Shown here piece by piece: positions 9,112 to 16,062 of a DNA stretch of 64,000 nt. Source of the DNA: Neotamlana laminarinivorans (GTDB lineage: Bacteria > Bacteroidota > Bacteroidia > Flavobacteriales > Flavobacteriaceae). Positions within the stretch are counted from its first letter, which is position 1. Every line of letters begins with the position of its first letter. The translations under genes were made by a program, and so were the position numbers. The stretch is from contig NZ_JAJAPW010000001.1 in NCBI RefSeq assembly GCF_020523925.1, forward strand, positions 372,001 through 436,000. Reading direction: 5' to 3'. The notes beneath the pieces are model-generated. The model did not search any database. It saw only the letters and a program-made list of their open reading frames with translations, and was not told the DNA's origin.

Positions 9112-10437
9112 ATGAAGAAACTCGCGTTACACTGGAAAATTATTATTGGAATGGTTTTAGGAATCATTTTCGGATTTATCATGAACTCAATTAGTGGTGG
9201 AAAAGAATTTGTAACCAACTGGATTTCTCCTTTCGGAACCATATTTATTAATCTATTAAAATTAATAGCTGTTCCGTTAATTCTAGCCTCATTAATAAAA
9301 GGTATAGCCGATTTAAAAGACATATCTAAAATACGAAACATGGGACTTCGTACTTTAGGAATTTATATGGCAACCACAGTTGTAGCAGTATTATTAGGTT
9401 TAGCAATAGTAAATGTTGTAAAACCAGGAAATGGAATGCCCCAGGAAACAATTGAGAAAATAAAGCTAAAATATGCTAACGATGCAGGCGTAACCGATAA
9501 AATTAGTAAAGCCGCAGTACAAAAAGATGCAGGACCACTGCAAGCATTAGTCGATATTTTTCCAAGTAATATTTTTAAAGCATTTGCAGATGCATCTATG
9601 CTTCAAGTAATATTCTTTTCTTTATTTGTAGGTATTTGTTTACTGCTAATTGGTGAGAAAAAAGCAAAGCCATTAGTTAAGTTTTTCGATTCGCTAAACG
9701 AAGTCGTCATGAAAATGGTCGATTTAATTATGCTTTTTGCTCCTTACGCCGTTTTTGCACTTTTGGCTAATGTAATTATTGCTTTTGATGATGTTGAAAT
9801 TTTAGTAAAACTGTTGTACTATGCAGGCTGTGTTTTACTTGGGTTATTTTTAATGATTTGTTTCTATTTAGTTTTAGTGGCTGTTTTTGCGAAAAAATCA
9901 CCAATTTGGTTCTTAAAACAAATAAGTCCCGCACAACTTTTAGCATTTTCAACCAGTAGTTCTGCAGCCACTTTACCAGTTACAATGGAACGTGTAGAGG
10001 AGCATTTAGGTGTAGATAAAGAAGTGTCAGGGTTTGTTTTACCAATTGGTTCTACTGTAAATATGGATGGCACAAGTTTATACCAAGGCATTGCAGCTGT
10101 TTTTATCATGCAAGTTTTATGGGTAGAAGGCTTAACATTACCAAACCAAATCATGATTATTGGAACAGCCGTTTTAGCATCTATTGGAAGTGCTGCTGTA
10201 CCAAGTGCAGGTATTGTAATGCTCGTAATTGTTTTAGAAACTATAGGATTTCCAGCAGAATTTTTACCAATTGGTATCGCTTTAATTTTTGCTGTAGACA
10301 GACCTTTAGATATGTGCAGAACCATAGTTAATGTTACTGGCGATGCTACAGTGTCTTTATTAGTAGCTAAATCATTAGGAAAAATACATGAGCCAAAACC
10401 AAAAGAATGGGATGATCATTACGATGAAGTAAAATAA
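9112..10437 (+). CDS. dicarboxylate/amino acid:cation symporter (DAACS, GltP/SLC1-type)
   Basis: A 441-residue integral membrane protein with about eight hydrophobic segments and the two re-entrant-loop signatures of the glutamate transporter family: the serine-rich STSSSAATLPVTMERV (about residues 280-295, HP1) and VNMDGTSLY (about 316-324, TM7 NMDGT motif that binds Na+ and substrate). A second re-entrant region (GSAAVPSAGIVML) and the DRPLDMCRTIVNVTGD segment of TM8 follow. It should import glutamate, aspartate or C4-dicarboxylates driven by Na+ or H+; the exact substrate is not resolved. The rhodanese gene starts 5 bp downstream, so they are probably co-transcribed. Confidence 0.92.
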   Translation: MKKLALHWKIIIGMVLGIIFGFIMNSISGGKEFVTNWISPFGTIFINLLKLIAVPLILASLIKGIADLKDISKIRNMGLRTLGIYMATTVVAVLLGLAIVNVVKPGNGMPQETIEKIKLKYANDAGVTDKISKAAVQKDAGPLQALVDIFPSNIFKAFADASMLQVIFFSLFVGICLLLIGEKKAKPLVKFFDSLNEVVMKMVDLIMLFAPYAVFALLANVIIAFDDVEILVKLLYYAGCVLLGLFLMICFYLVLVAVFAKKSPIWFLKQISPAQLLAFSTSSSAATLPVTMERVEEHLGVDKEVSGFVLPIGSTVNMDGTSLYQGIAAVFIMQVLWVEGLTLPNQIMIIGTAVLASIGSAAVPSAGIVMLVIVLETIGFPAEFLPIGIALIFAVDRPLDMCRTIVNVTGDATVSLLVAKSLGKIHEPKPKEWDDHYDEVK

Positions 10438-10442
10438 ATACT

Positions 10443-11249
10443 ATGGAATTAAATTATCCTGTAGTTTCAGTTAATTGGTTAAATGATAATTTAAATGATA
10501 CGGATATTGTTGTATTAGATGGTACAATAGCTAAAATCCCTAATCCAGATTTACCACAAATTACTTCTGCAAGGTTTTTCGATATCAAACAAAAGTTTAG
10601 CGATACTACAAATGAATTTCCTAGTGCATTTCCTTCAGAAACCAAATTTCAAGAAGAAGCTAGAAATTTGGGAATAAATATTAGCAGTGCCATTGTAGTT
10701 TATGATGATAAAGGCATTTATTCGTCGGCTAGAGTTTGGTATTTGTTTAAAGCTTTTGGCTTTAATAATGTTGCTATTTTAAATGGCGGATTACCAGAAT
10801 GGTTAAAGTCAAAATACCCCATAGAACCATCAAAACTTTACTCTGGAAAAATTGGTGATTTCGATGCTAAACTTCAACCCGGTTTTATGCAATTTTTTAA
10901 TGACGTTAAAACCGCTTCAGAAAATAAAACTCATAACATTATTGATGCGCGTTCGGTAGGGCGATTTAATTGCGAAGTGCCAGAACCTCGTGAAGGTTTA
11001 CGGTCTGGAACCATCCCGAATTCGATTAATTTACCTTTTACTAATTTAATAGAAAACGGACTTTTAAAGTCTAAAGAAGCTATAAAACTAGAGTTTAGCA
11101 GAGTAGCGCAACTAGAAGATTCTATAATATTTTCATGCGGGTCCGGAATTACGGCTTGTGTTTTAGCTCTAGGAGCAGAAATTGCAGGTTATAAAAACGT
11201 TTCGGTTTATGATGGCTCTTGGAAAGAGTGGGGCAGTTTGGTTGAGTAA
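10443..11249 (+). CDS. thiosulfate/3-mercaptopyruvate sulfurtransferase (tandem rhodanese)
   Basis: 268 residues forming two rhodanese domains. The N-terminal half (VVLDGTI..ARFFDIKQKFSD..AIVVYDDKGIYSSARVWY) is the inactive copy. The C-terminal half carries the active-site loop CGSGITA with Cys232 as the expected persulfide-forming cysteine. CGSGxTA loops are typical of mercaptopyruvate sulfurtransferases (SseA/TST type), whereas thiosulfate-specific rhodaneses have CRxGxR loops. No signal peptide, so cytosolic. It follows the DAACS symporter gene by 5 bp and ends 2 bp from the convergent antiporter gene. The donor is probably 3-mercaptopyruvate, by motif only. Confidence 0.88.
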   Translation: MELNYPVVSVNWLNDNLNDTDIVVLDGTIAKIPNPDLPQITSARFFDIKQKFSDTTNEFPSAFPSETKFQEEARNLGINISSAIVVYDDKGIYSSARVWYLFKAFGFNNVAILNGGLPEWLKSKYPIEPSKLYSGKIGDFDAKLQPGFMQFFNDVKTASENKTHNIIDARSVGRFNCEVPEPREGLRSGTIPNSINLPFTNLIENGLLKSKEAIKLEFSRVAQLEDSIIFSCGSGITACVLALGAEIAGYKNVSVYDGSWKEWGSLVE

Positions 11250-11251
11250 TT

Positions 11252-12712
11252 TTATATTTGAAGTGTTTTGTTTACCTCTTCAAAAACTTCTAATTTATCA
11301 GCAAGCACAATTAAGGTATCATCTGCTTGAATTTCTGTAGTTCCGTTTGGCGTTATGTAACTATCATTTCTAATTATCATTGCTATTATAGCATTTCTAG
11401 GAAAACCAAGCTCTACAATTTTTTTGTTTACAGCAAAACAATTTGCAGTAACGGTAATTTCTTTCATTTGTGCTTTAGGGTTTTCAGTTAAAAGTAAATC
11501 GTTAGCTGTTAATTTTTTTACTTTTTCAGGCAAGGCAACATGTAACCATTTTGCAACAATAGAAAGGGTAGTGCCTTGTATTAAAACAGAACTTACCGAA
11601 ATAAAGAAAACAATATTAAAAATCATGTTGGCTTTATCTATTCCAGCAAGTAAAGGATAAGTGGCAAATACAATAGGTACAGCACCTCGTAAACCAACCC
11701 ACGAAATATAAAAGCGCCTGCGTAATTTCATTTTAAAAAATATTAAACTTAAAAAAACACCTACAGGTCGCGCTACAATTATTAAAAATATTGAGATAAG
11801 TAAACCAACACCCATGTATGGAATAATTTGTTTAGGGAAAACAAGTAAACCTAGAGTTAAGAATAATACAATTTGCATTAGCCACGCTAAACCATCGTAC
11901 ATTTTTAAAATGGTTTTTTTATGAATTAAATCTTGGTTTCCCAAAAATACAGCACAAATATAAATGGCAAGAAAACCATTGCCCCCAACAAAATCTGTTG
12001 CTGAAAATGTTATAAACATTAAAGCTATAACTAAAACAGGGTAGAGCCCTTCAAAATCTAGCTTTATCTTGTTAATTATATATTTACTTAATTTACCAAA
12101 ACCAAAACCTGCTAAACCACCTACAAGCATTTGTTGAAAAAACATTGGGATAATAGACACTAAACTTTGGTCTTGGTTTACCACTAATGTTAAAAATGCT
12201 AAGGTTAAAACGTAAGCCATAGGGTCGTTACTTCCGCTTTCTAGCTCTAAAGTAGGTCGTAAATTAGTTTTTAAGGCAAGGTTTTTAGATCTTAAAATTG
12301 AAAATACCGCAGCGGCATCTGTAGAAGAAACAATAGAACCTAAAAGCATACTTTCATAAATGGTAAAATCTGTAATAAAATACACAAAAGTACCAAGGGA
12401 AATAGCTGTTAGTAATACACCAACAGTAGATAGCACTATACCTTCTTTTAAGATAGGTTTTACACCCGCCCAATTGGTATCTAATCCACCAGAAAATAAA
12501 ATAAAATTAAGTGAAATAATTCCAATAAATTGAGCCATTTGTGGATTATCGAAATTTATGCCCCCAATGCCATCTGACCCTGCGAGCATACCAATGGCTA
12601 AAAACAACAATAGTGTAGGAACACCAAATTTATATGATGTTTTACCTGCCATTAAGCTAATAAATAGCAATAAAGAACCTACTAAAAGTATATTTTCTAT
12701 GGTTAAATTCAT
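11252..12712 (-). CDS. K+/H+ antiporter, CPA1 family, with C-terminal TrkA_C domain (NhaP2/CvrA-like)
   Basis: 486 residues. The N-terminal 380 or so residues form a CPA1 exchanger with about 12 membrane segments. They include SIVSSTDAAAVFSILR and LELESGSNDPMAYVLTLAF, the latter holding the ND pair expected at the ion-binding site. The C-terminal 85 residues form a soluble TrkA_C/RCK_C-like domain (EITVTANCFAVNKKIVELGFP ... ADDTLIVLADKLEVFEEVN) that usually gates transport by nucleotide binding. This two-part layout, without the extra CorC_HlyC domain of E. coli CvrA, is the common potassium/proton antiporter type. Transcribed toward the sulfurtransferase gene with a 2-bp gap. Cation selectivity is inferred from the family. 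Confidence 0.88.
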   Translation of the reverse strand: MNLTIENILLVGSLLLFISLMAGKTSYKFGVPTLLLFLAIGMLAGSDGIGGINFDNPQMAQFIGIISLNFILFSGGLDTNWAGVKPILKEGIVLSTVGVLLTAISLGTFVYFITDFTIYESMLLGSIVSSTDAAAVFSILRSKNLALKTNLRPTLELESGSNDPMAYVLTLAFLTLVVNQDQSLVSIIPMFFQQMLVGGLAGFGFGKLSKYIINKIKLDFEGLYPVLVIALMFITFSATDFVGGNGFLAIYICAVFLGNQDLIHKKTILKMYDGLAWLMQIVLFLTLGLLVFPKQIIPYMGVGLLISIFLIIVARPVGVFLSLIFFKMKLRRRFYISWVGLRGAVPIVFATYPLLAGIDKANMIFNIVFFISVSSVLIQGTTLSIVAKWLHVALPEKVKKLTANDLLLTENPKAQMKEITVTANCFAVNKKIVELGFPRNAIIAMIIRNDSYITPNGTTEIQADDTLIVLADKLEVFEEVNKTLQI

Positions 12713-12805
12713 AAATTTAAAAATAAACTATTAAAAGGTAAAGTTACATTATCAAATTACTTATGTTGTTATGAATTAGCAAATTTTAAATATTAGTTTA
12801 AATAA

Positions 12806-12835
12806 AAAGTCTCAAAACATAAGTTTTGAGACTTT
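12806..12835 (-). terminator. rho-independent terminator after the porin-like gene
   Basis: Perfect 13-bp stem AAAGTCTCAAAAC / GTTTTGAGACTTT with ATAA loop. On the minus strand the T-rich arm is followed by TTATT. It lies 23 bp beyond the stop codon of the gene at 12859-13473. Confidence 0.9.
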
Positions 12836-12858
12836 ACTTTATATATATTATTTAGTTT

Positions 12859-13473
12859 TTAGAACTTATAACCTACTGAAAATTGAATAACTCCATTTGT
12901 AATTTCAAATTCATCAGCATCATCTTGGTCATTTATGTTTGATAAACCTAAATTATAACGACCATCAATAAAAATTCCTGAAGATAATTGGTAACCTAAA
13001 CCAAAATTTAAACCAAAATCAACAGATTTTAAATAATCTTTAATATCCTCATCTCCACTAAATGTTTCACCATTATAAACTTCTTCATATTCACTCTCTG
13101 CTTTTACAAGAAATCCAATTTGAGGACCTGCTTGAATGCTAAACCCTTCAGCTACATAAAATTTAGCCATTACAGGAATATTTAAATAGTTTAATTTTAA
13201 TTTATCCTCATAAGAATAATCAGTACCAGATTCTTCTAATTTTGCTCCTTGTGTTGAGAATAATAATTCTGGTTGAATTGCAAATTTTTCTCCTACAGGT
13301 ATTTCAGCCACAGCACCAATGTTGAAGCCTAATTTCGAGTCGTAATCTTCAATATCTCCACCAAGTGATGCAATATTTAAACCAGCTTTAGCTCCAAAAC
13401 GAATAGCTTCTTCTTGAGCAGTGATTGATAAAAACGATAAAACTGCTATAGCAGTTAAAAATAAATTTTTCAT
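12859..13473 (-). CDS. porin family / outer membrane beta-barrel protein (OMP_b-brl_2-like)
   Basis: 204 residues with a signal peptide (MKNLFLTAIAVLSFLSITAQ). The mature part starts RFGAKAGLNIASLGG, the usual opening of the Bacteroidetes PorT/OMP_b-brl_2 type barrels. It continues through IQPELLFSTQGAKL, YLNIPVMAKFYVA and IQAGPQIGFLVKA, and ends in a C-terminal aromatic strand (GVIQFSVGYKF). This fits an eight-stranded outer-membrane barrel. No known ligand or enzyme function. Its own terminator follows; upstream is the 533-bp non-coding stretch before the DCC pseudogene. A TATGTTTG element on the minus strand (13504-13511) matches the TAnnTTTG -7 consensus 31 bp before the start, but I find no well-spaced TTG. 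Confidence 0.82.
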   Translation of the reverse strand: MKNLFLTAIAVLSFLSITAQEEAIRFGAKAGLNIASLGGDIEDYDSKLGFNIGAVAEIPVGEKFAIQPELLFSTQGAKLEESGTDYSYEDKLKLNYLNIPVMAKFYVAEGFSIQAGPQIGFLVKAESEYEEVYNGETFSGDEDIKDYLKSVDFGLNFGLGYQLSSGIFIDGRYNLGLSNINDQDDADEFEITNGVIQFSVGYKF

Positions 13474-14006
13474 AAATAAGTTGTTTTGTTGTTATTTCAG
13501 GTTCAAACATATGAAAATTCCTTATTAAAAATCGTAATAAAATATCAATCAGATAAAAAAACATAATAAGAACAGTTTGAAATTACTGATTTTATAATAT
13601 TAGACAGTTCTAGATTTATTTTGAAAACACAGCAATTATTTGATTTGTAGGATTTTAATTAAATTAAAGTGTTTATTTTACATTTAGAAATTAAAAAAAT
13701 GCACTTTGTCGAAAAAATAAAAACAAAGGGTTATGTGAATTATCTTTTCTTTTAGCTATTCATATATCTATACTTATACAATTTAATAGTAAAATTACAT
13801 CTTGAATTTACAAGTTTGGTGTCTAGTACAATTTTTTCTTTGGTACTTAATTTGTTATAATCAATATTTATTTTAATCTATCAGGTTTTTGATTATCATT
13901 CAACTTTTTTGAGTTTGTAAGGGAGATTTAGTTTTATGAACTAGAATAAAAAAGGAAACTTACTAATAAAATGATATTGCTTGAGTAATTGTTAGTTTAT
14001 AAAGAA
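13474..14006. other. 533-bp AT-rich intergenic region, no gene recognised
   Basis: Both strands were read. No frame longer than about 20 codons has a plausible product, and no tRNA- or rRNA-like sequence or strong hairpin was seen. A TATGTTTG element at 13504-13511 (minus) may be the -7 box of the porin gene. The region directly abuts the decayed DCC-gene copy, so it may be further decayed coding DNA; nothing in it supports a specific origin. Confidence 0.6.
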
Positions 14007-14265
14007 TTAATCTAAGAATTTATTTTTCAATTCAGGCGTAGGTATCATACAAGCTTCTTTTTTTCCATACCATTTGTAACGATTCTTAGCTATAAAATCG
14101 TAAACAGCGTTACGTATAAATGTAGGAATAATTAAAAAAATGCTTATTACATTTTAGGAAACTCTAAATAGTATGCAATTTTTAGAGCTGCAATACCTTT
14201 ATTTGGAGTGTAAAGTAAAATGGAATCTGTTTTGTTGGTGGCTATATTAAACTTTTTTATGATTT
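14007..14265 (-). pseudogene. broken partial copy of the DCC-family (DUF393) gene
   Basis: This stretch matches the C-terminal two-thirds of the intact DCC gene at 14636-15052. Bases 14029-14155 are identical to 14658-14784 over 127 bp. Toward the gene 5' side the copy lacks one G (after 14155), shifting the frame, and lacks about 15 bp near 14195; the remainder differs by scattered substitutions. The N-terminal third with the DGVCNLC active site is absent. The copy still ends with a recognisable PELKNKFLD and stop (intact gene: PELKEKFLE), so it was once a coding paralogue. It ends at the junction with the 103-residue secreted protein gene, whose last codons it supplies. Confidence 0.85.
14029..14155 (-). 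repeat. 127-bp perfect direct repeat, copy 1 (in pseudogene)
   Basis: Identical base for base to 14658-14784, same orientation, offset 629 bp. It covers the C-terminal coding part of the DCC family. Confidence 0.95.
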
Positions 14266-14568
14266 GTTTTTCCTCGCTCGTTTTTTAGCTAGTTTTTTTT
14301 CTTTAATATATGCAGTATTTGTTTCTTCGTTTATCCAACCTGTTATTTCAATTTTATAACCCAAGTTATTTAATTTGTACTGTAAAGCGGTTACTTTTTC
14401 TTTGCTAAGTTTGGTTAAATCGCAATCAACTTTTAACCATTTTTGCGTTTTATTTACGTTGTAGCAATAGCATTCACCTTCTTTTGGCTTTGGGGGTAAA
14501 TTATTACTTTGAGCACTTAAGCTGAATGGGAGGGTTATAAATAAAAAGAGAATACCGAATGTTTTCAT
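14257..14568 (-). CDS. small secreted protein with a peptidoglycan-binding-like domain
   Basis: 103 residues with a signal peptide (MKTFGILFLFITLPFSLSAQ). The mature part has a CYCYN motif and a third cysteine (VDCDLT), then VTALQYKLNNLGYKIEI followed by TGWINEETNTAYIK. This pattern (LQxxLNxLGY ... TGxxxxxTxxA) resembles a single PG_binding_1 three-helix repeat. It ends in a basic tail (KKLAKKRARKNKS). The last four codons and the stop lie in sequence shared with the DCC pseudogene, so the original C-terminus was probably replaced at a recombination junction near 14265. It sits between the intact and broken DCC copies. The domain call is by eye and tentative. Confidence 0.6.
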   Translation of the reverse strand: MKTFGILFLFITLPFSLSAQSNNLPPKPKEGECYCYNVNKTQKWLKVDCDLTKLSKEKVTALQYKLNNLGYKIEITGWINEETNTAYIKEKKLAKKRARKNKS

Positions 14569-14635
14569 CGTAATTTTTAATGCATTGAAAATGAAAATTA
14601 AGGAATTATTCTTACATAGCGTAGTGCTATAAAAA

Positions 14636-15052
14636 TTATTCTAGAAACTTTTCCTTTAATTCAGGCGTAGGTATCATACAAGCTTCTTTTTTTCCATACC
14701 ATTTGTAACGATTCTTAGCTATAAAATCGTAAACAGCGTTACGTATAAATGTAGGAATAATTAAAAAAATGCTTATTACATTTTGAGGAAAGCCTAAATA
14801 GTATGCAATTTTTAAAGCTGCTGTACTTTTATACTCTATACTCTTATTTGGAGTGTAAAGTAAAATGGAATCTGTTTTTTTGGTGTCTATGTTAAACTTT
14901 TTTATGATTTGTTTTCCAATATCACTTTGTAAGGCAGTAAATAAAAACATATTTTTTTTATCATGCTTAATAACGTATTGCACAGAACTATCGCAAAGGT
15001 TACAAACACCATCAAAAAGTATTAATTTTTTATTTTCTGGAATTTTAATCAT
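14636..15052 (-). CDS. DCC family thiol-disulfide oxidoreductase-like protein (DUF393)
   Basis: 138 residues, typical for the DCC/YuxK family. The N-terminal signature ILFDGVCNLCDSSVQYVIKHD (about residues 11-31; DxxCxxC) is the thioredoxin-fold redox pair for which the family is named. The middle FTALQSDIGKQIIKKF and C-terminal segment FIRNAVYDFIAKNRYKWYGKK are also standard. Activity is predicted, not established: small cytosolic or membrane-peripheral disulfide reductase-like proteins. The C-terminal two-thirds are duplicated at 14007-14265. The 127-bp block of exact identity between otherwise diverged copies suggests recent gene conversion. The neighbours (secreted PG-binding-like protein, alginate-lyase lipoprotein) show no obvious functional link. 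Confidence 0.88.
   Translation of the reverse strand: MIKIPENKKLILFDGVCNLCDSSVQYVIKHDKKNMFLFTALQSDIGKQIIKKFNIDTKKTDSILLYTPNKSIEYKSTAALKIAYYLGFPQNVISIFLIIPTFIRNAVYDFIAKNRYKWYGKKEACMIPTPELKEKFLE
14658..14784 (-). repeat. 127-bp perfect direct repeat, copy 2 (in intact DCC gene)
   Basis: Partner of 14029-14155; see that entry. Confidence 0.95.
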
Positions 15053-15141
15053 TTATTTTATGATGGTAATTCAGCTTAATAAAGTATCTGATTAGTTTTA
15101 ATTGTATATGGTTTTTAGTTGCTTTATTTTGTAACTAGGTT

Positions 15142-16041
15142 TTAATTATGCTCGGTAACTACTTTGTAAAGCGTAACTTGTGATGCTTTTTTATAATCGT
15201 CGTGCCAACCAAAATAATTTCCTGTTTTAAAATAATTTTCGTGTACATAGCCATTTGAAACATAGTCGTAAACAAAAGTGTAATCAATATCAATGCTTTT
15301 TGCTTCGCAAACTAAGGCATAATAAAACTTACCATTTTCAATTTTAATTTTAAAAGTAAAAATATCATTTCCAACATTGGCAACATCAATTTTATCGTCG
15401 AAAGCACTTGTCCATGCCTCGCCAGCGTCGGGTTTTGTGTAATAGTCAAGCTGAATTGTTCCGCTGTTCCATCTAATTTTTACTGTGGCCGGATTTCCTG
15501 AAATACCTGTAGATTCCTTTCCGTGTATTTGGGCGATAATGGTTCTTCCGTTTCCTTCTACGAAATCGATCTTCATAGTGGTTTCTAAAATATGAGTTCC
15601 GGTTGTCATAGACCAATTATCGGTAGTAGTTTGGTTTCCTTGCCAATATTCACGAAGTTCTGTCCTGCAATATTTATCACCTAACTCAGACTCGCCAGAC
15701 GTTGTATAACCTGTAAATTTGGTATACAAGGTGTAGCTGCCATCATCATTTTTATAAAAATATTCTTTTTGGGCGGTTGTTAAGTTATCGTTTTCAATAG
15801 CTTCATAAAAAATAGAAGTTGCACTACCATCGCCTCGATTTATCGGTACAGATAAATACCAGTTTTTCCAAATTATATTTTGGGCCTCATCATCATTGTT
15901 AGTTTCGTCATCATCCTCTCCAGAATCATCTATTTCTTCTTCCATTATAATGTCTTCTTCTTCAGTAATATTTTCCGAAGAACTGCAATTAAATAAAAAG
16001 CAGATTAGCAGGCTTAGTGTGTAGTTGGTAATCAATTTCAT
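15142..16041 (-). CDS. polysaccharide lyase family 7 (alginate lyase-like) lipoprotein
   Basis: 299 residues. The N-terminus is a lipoprotein signal with a lipobox ending in Cys19 (FLFNC), followed by a highly acidic Glu/Asp linker (residues 25-52), as in surface-exposed Bacteroidetes lipoproteins. The catalytic domain carries the three PL7 marks: RTELRE (126-131), QIH (171-173) and YFKTGNY (270-276, for the usual YFKxGxY). PL7 enzymes cleave alginate by beta-elimination. The QIH variant is usually associated with activity on guluronate or mixed blocks, but that is a family generalisation. The gene is isolated: no SusC/SusD pair or other alginolytic gene lies beside it. The start at 16041 gives a clean signal peptide. 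Confidence 0.85.
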   Translation of the reverse strand: MKLITNYTLSLLICFLFNCSSSENITEEEDIIMEEEIDDSGEDDDETNNDDEAQNIIWKNWYLSVPINRGDGSATSIFYEAIENDNLTTAQKEYFYKNDDGSYTLYTKFTGYTTSGESELGDKYCRTELREYWQGNQTTTDNWSMTTGTHILETTMKIDFVEGNGRTIIAQIHGKESTGISGNPATVKIRWNSGTIQLDYYTKPDAGEAWTSAFDDKIDVANVGNDIFTFKIKIENGKFYYALVCEAKSIDIDYTFVYDYVSNGYVHENYFKTGNYFGWHDDYKKASQVTLYKVVTEHN

Positions 16042-16062
16042 TTTATTTACAATATACTAAAT

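Noticed and set aside
9864-10325. 153-codon antisense frame in the glutamate symporter
   Set aside because: Shadow of a membrane-protein gene; no family resemblance.
14029-14784. CRISPR or IS element from the 127-bp direct repeat
   Set aside because: Only two copies, both within DCC-family coding sequence, with no spacers, terminal inverted repeats or transposase.
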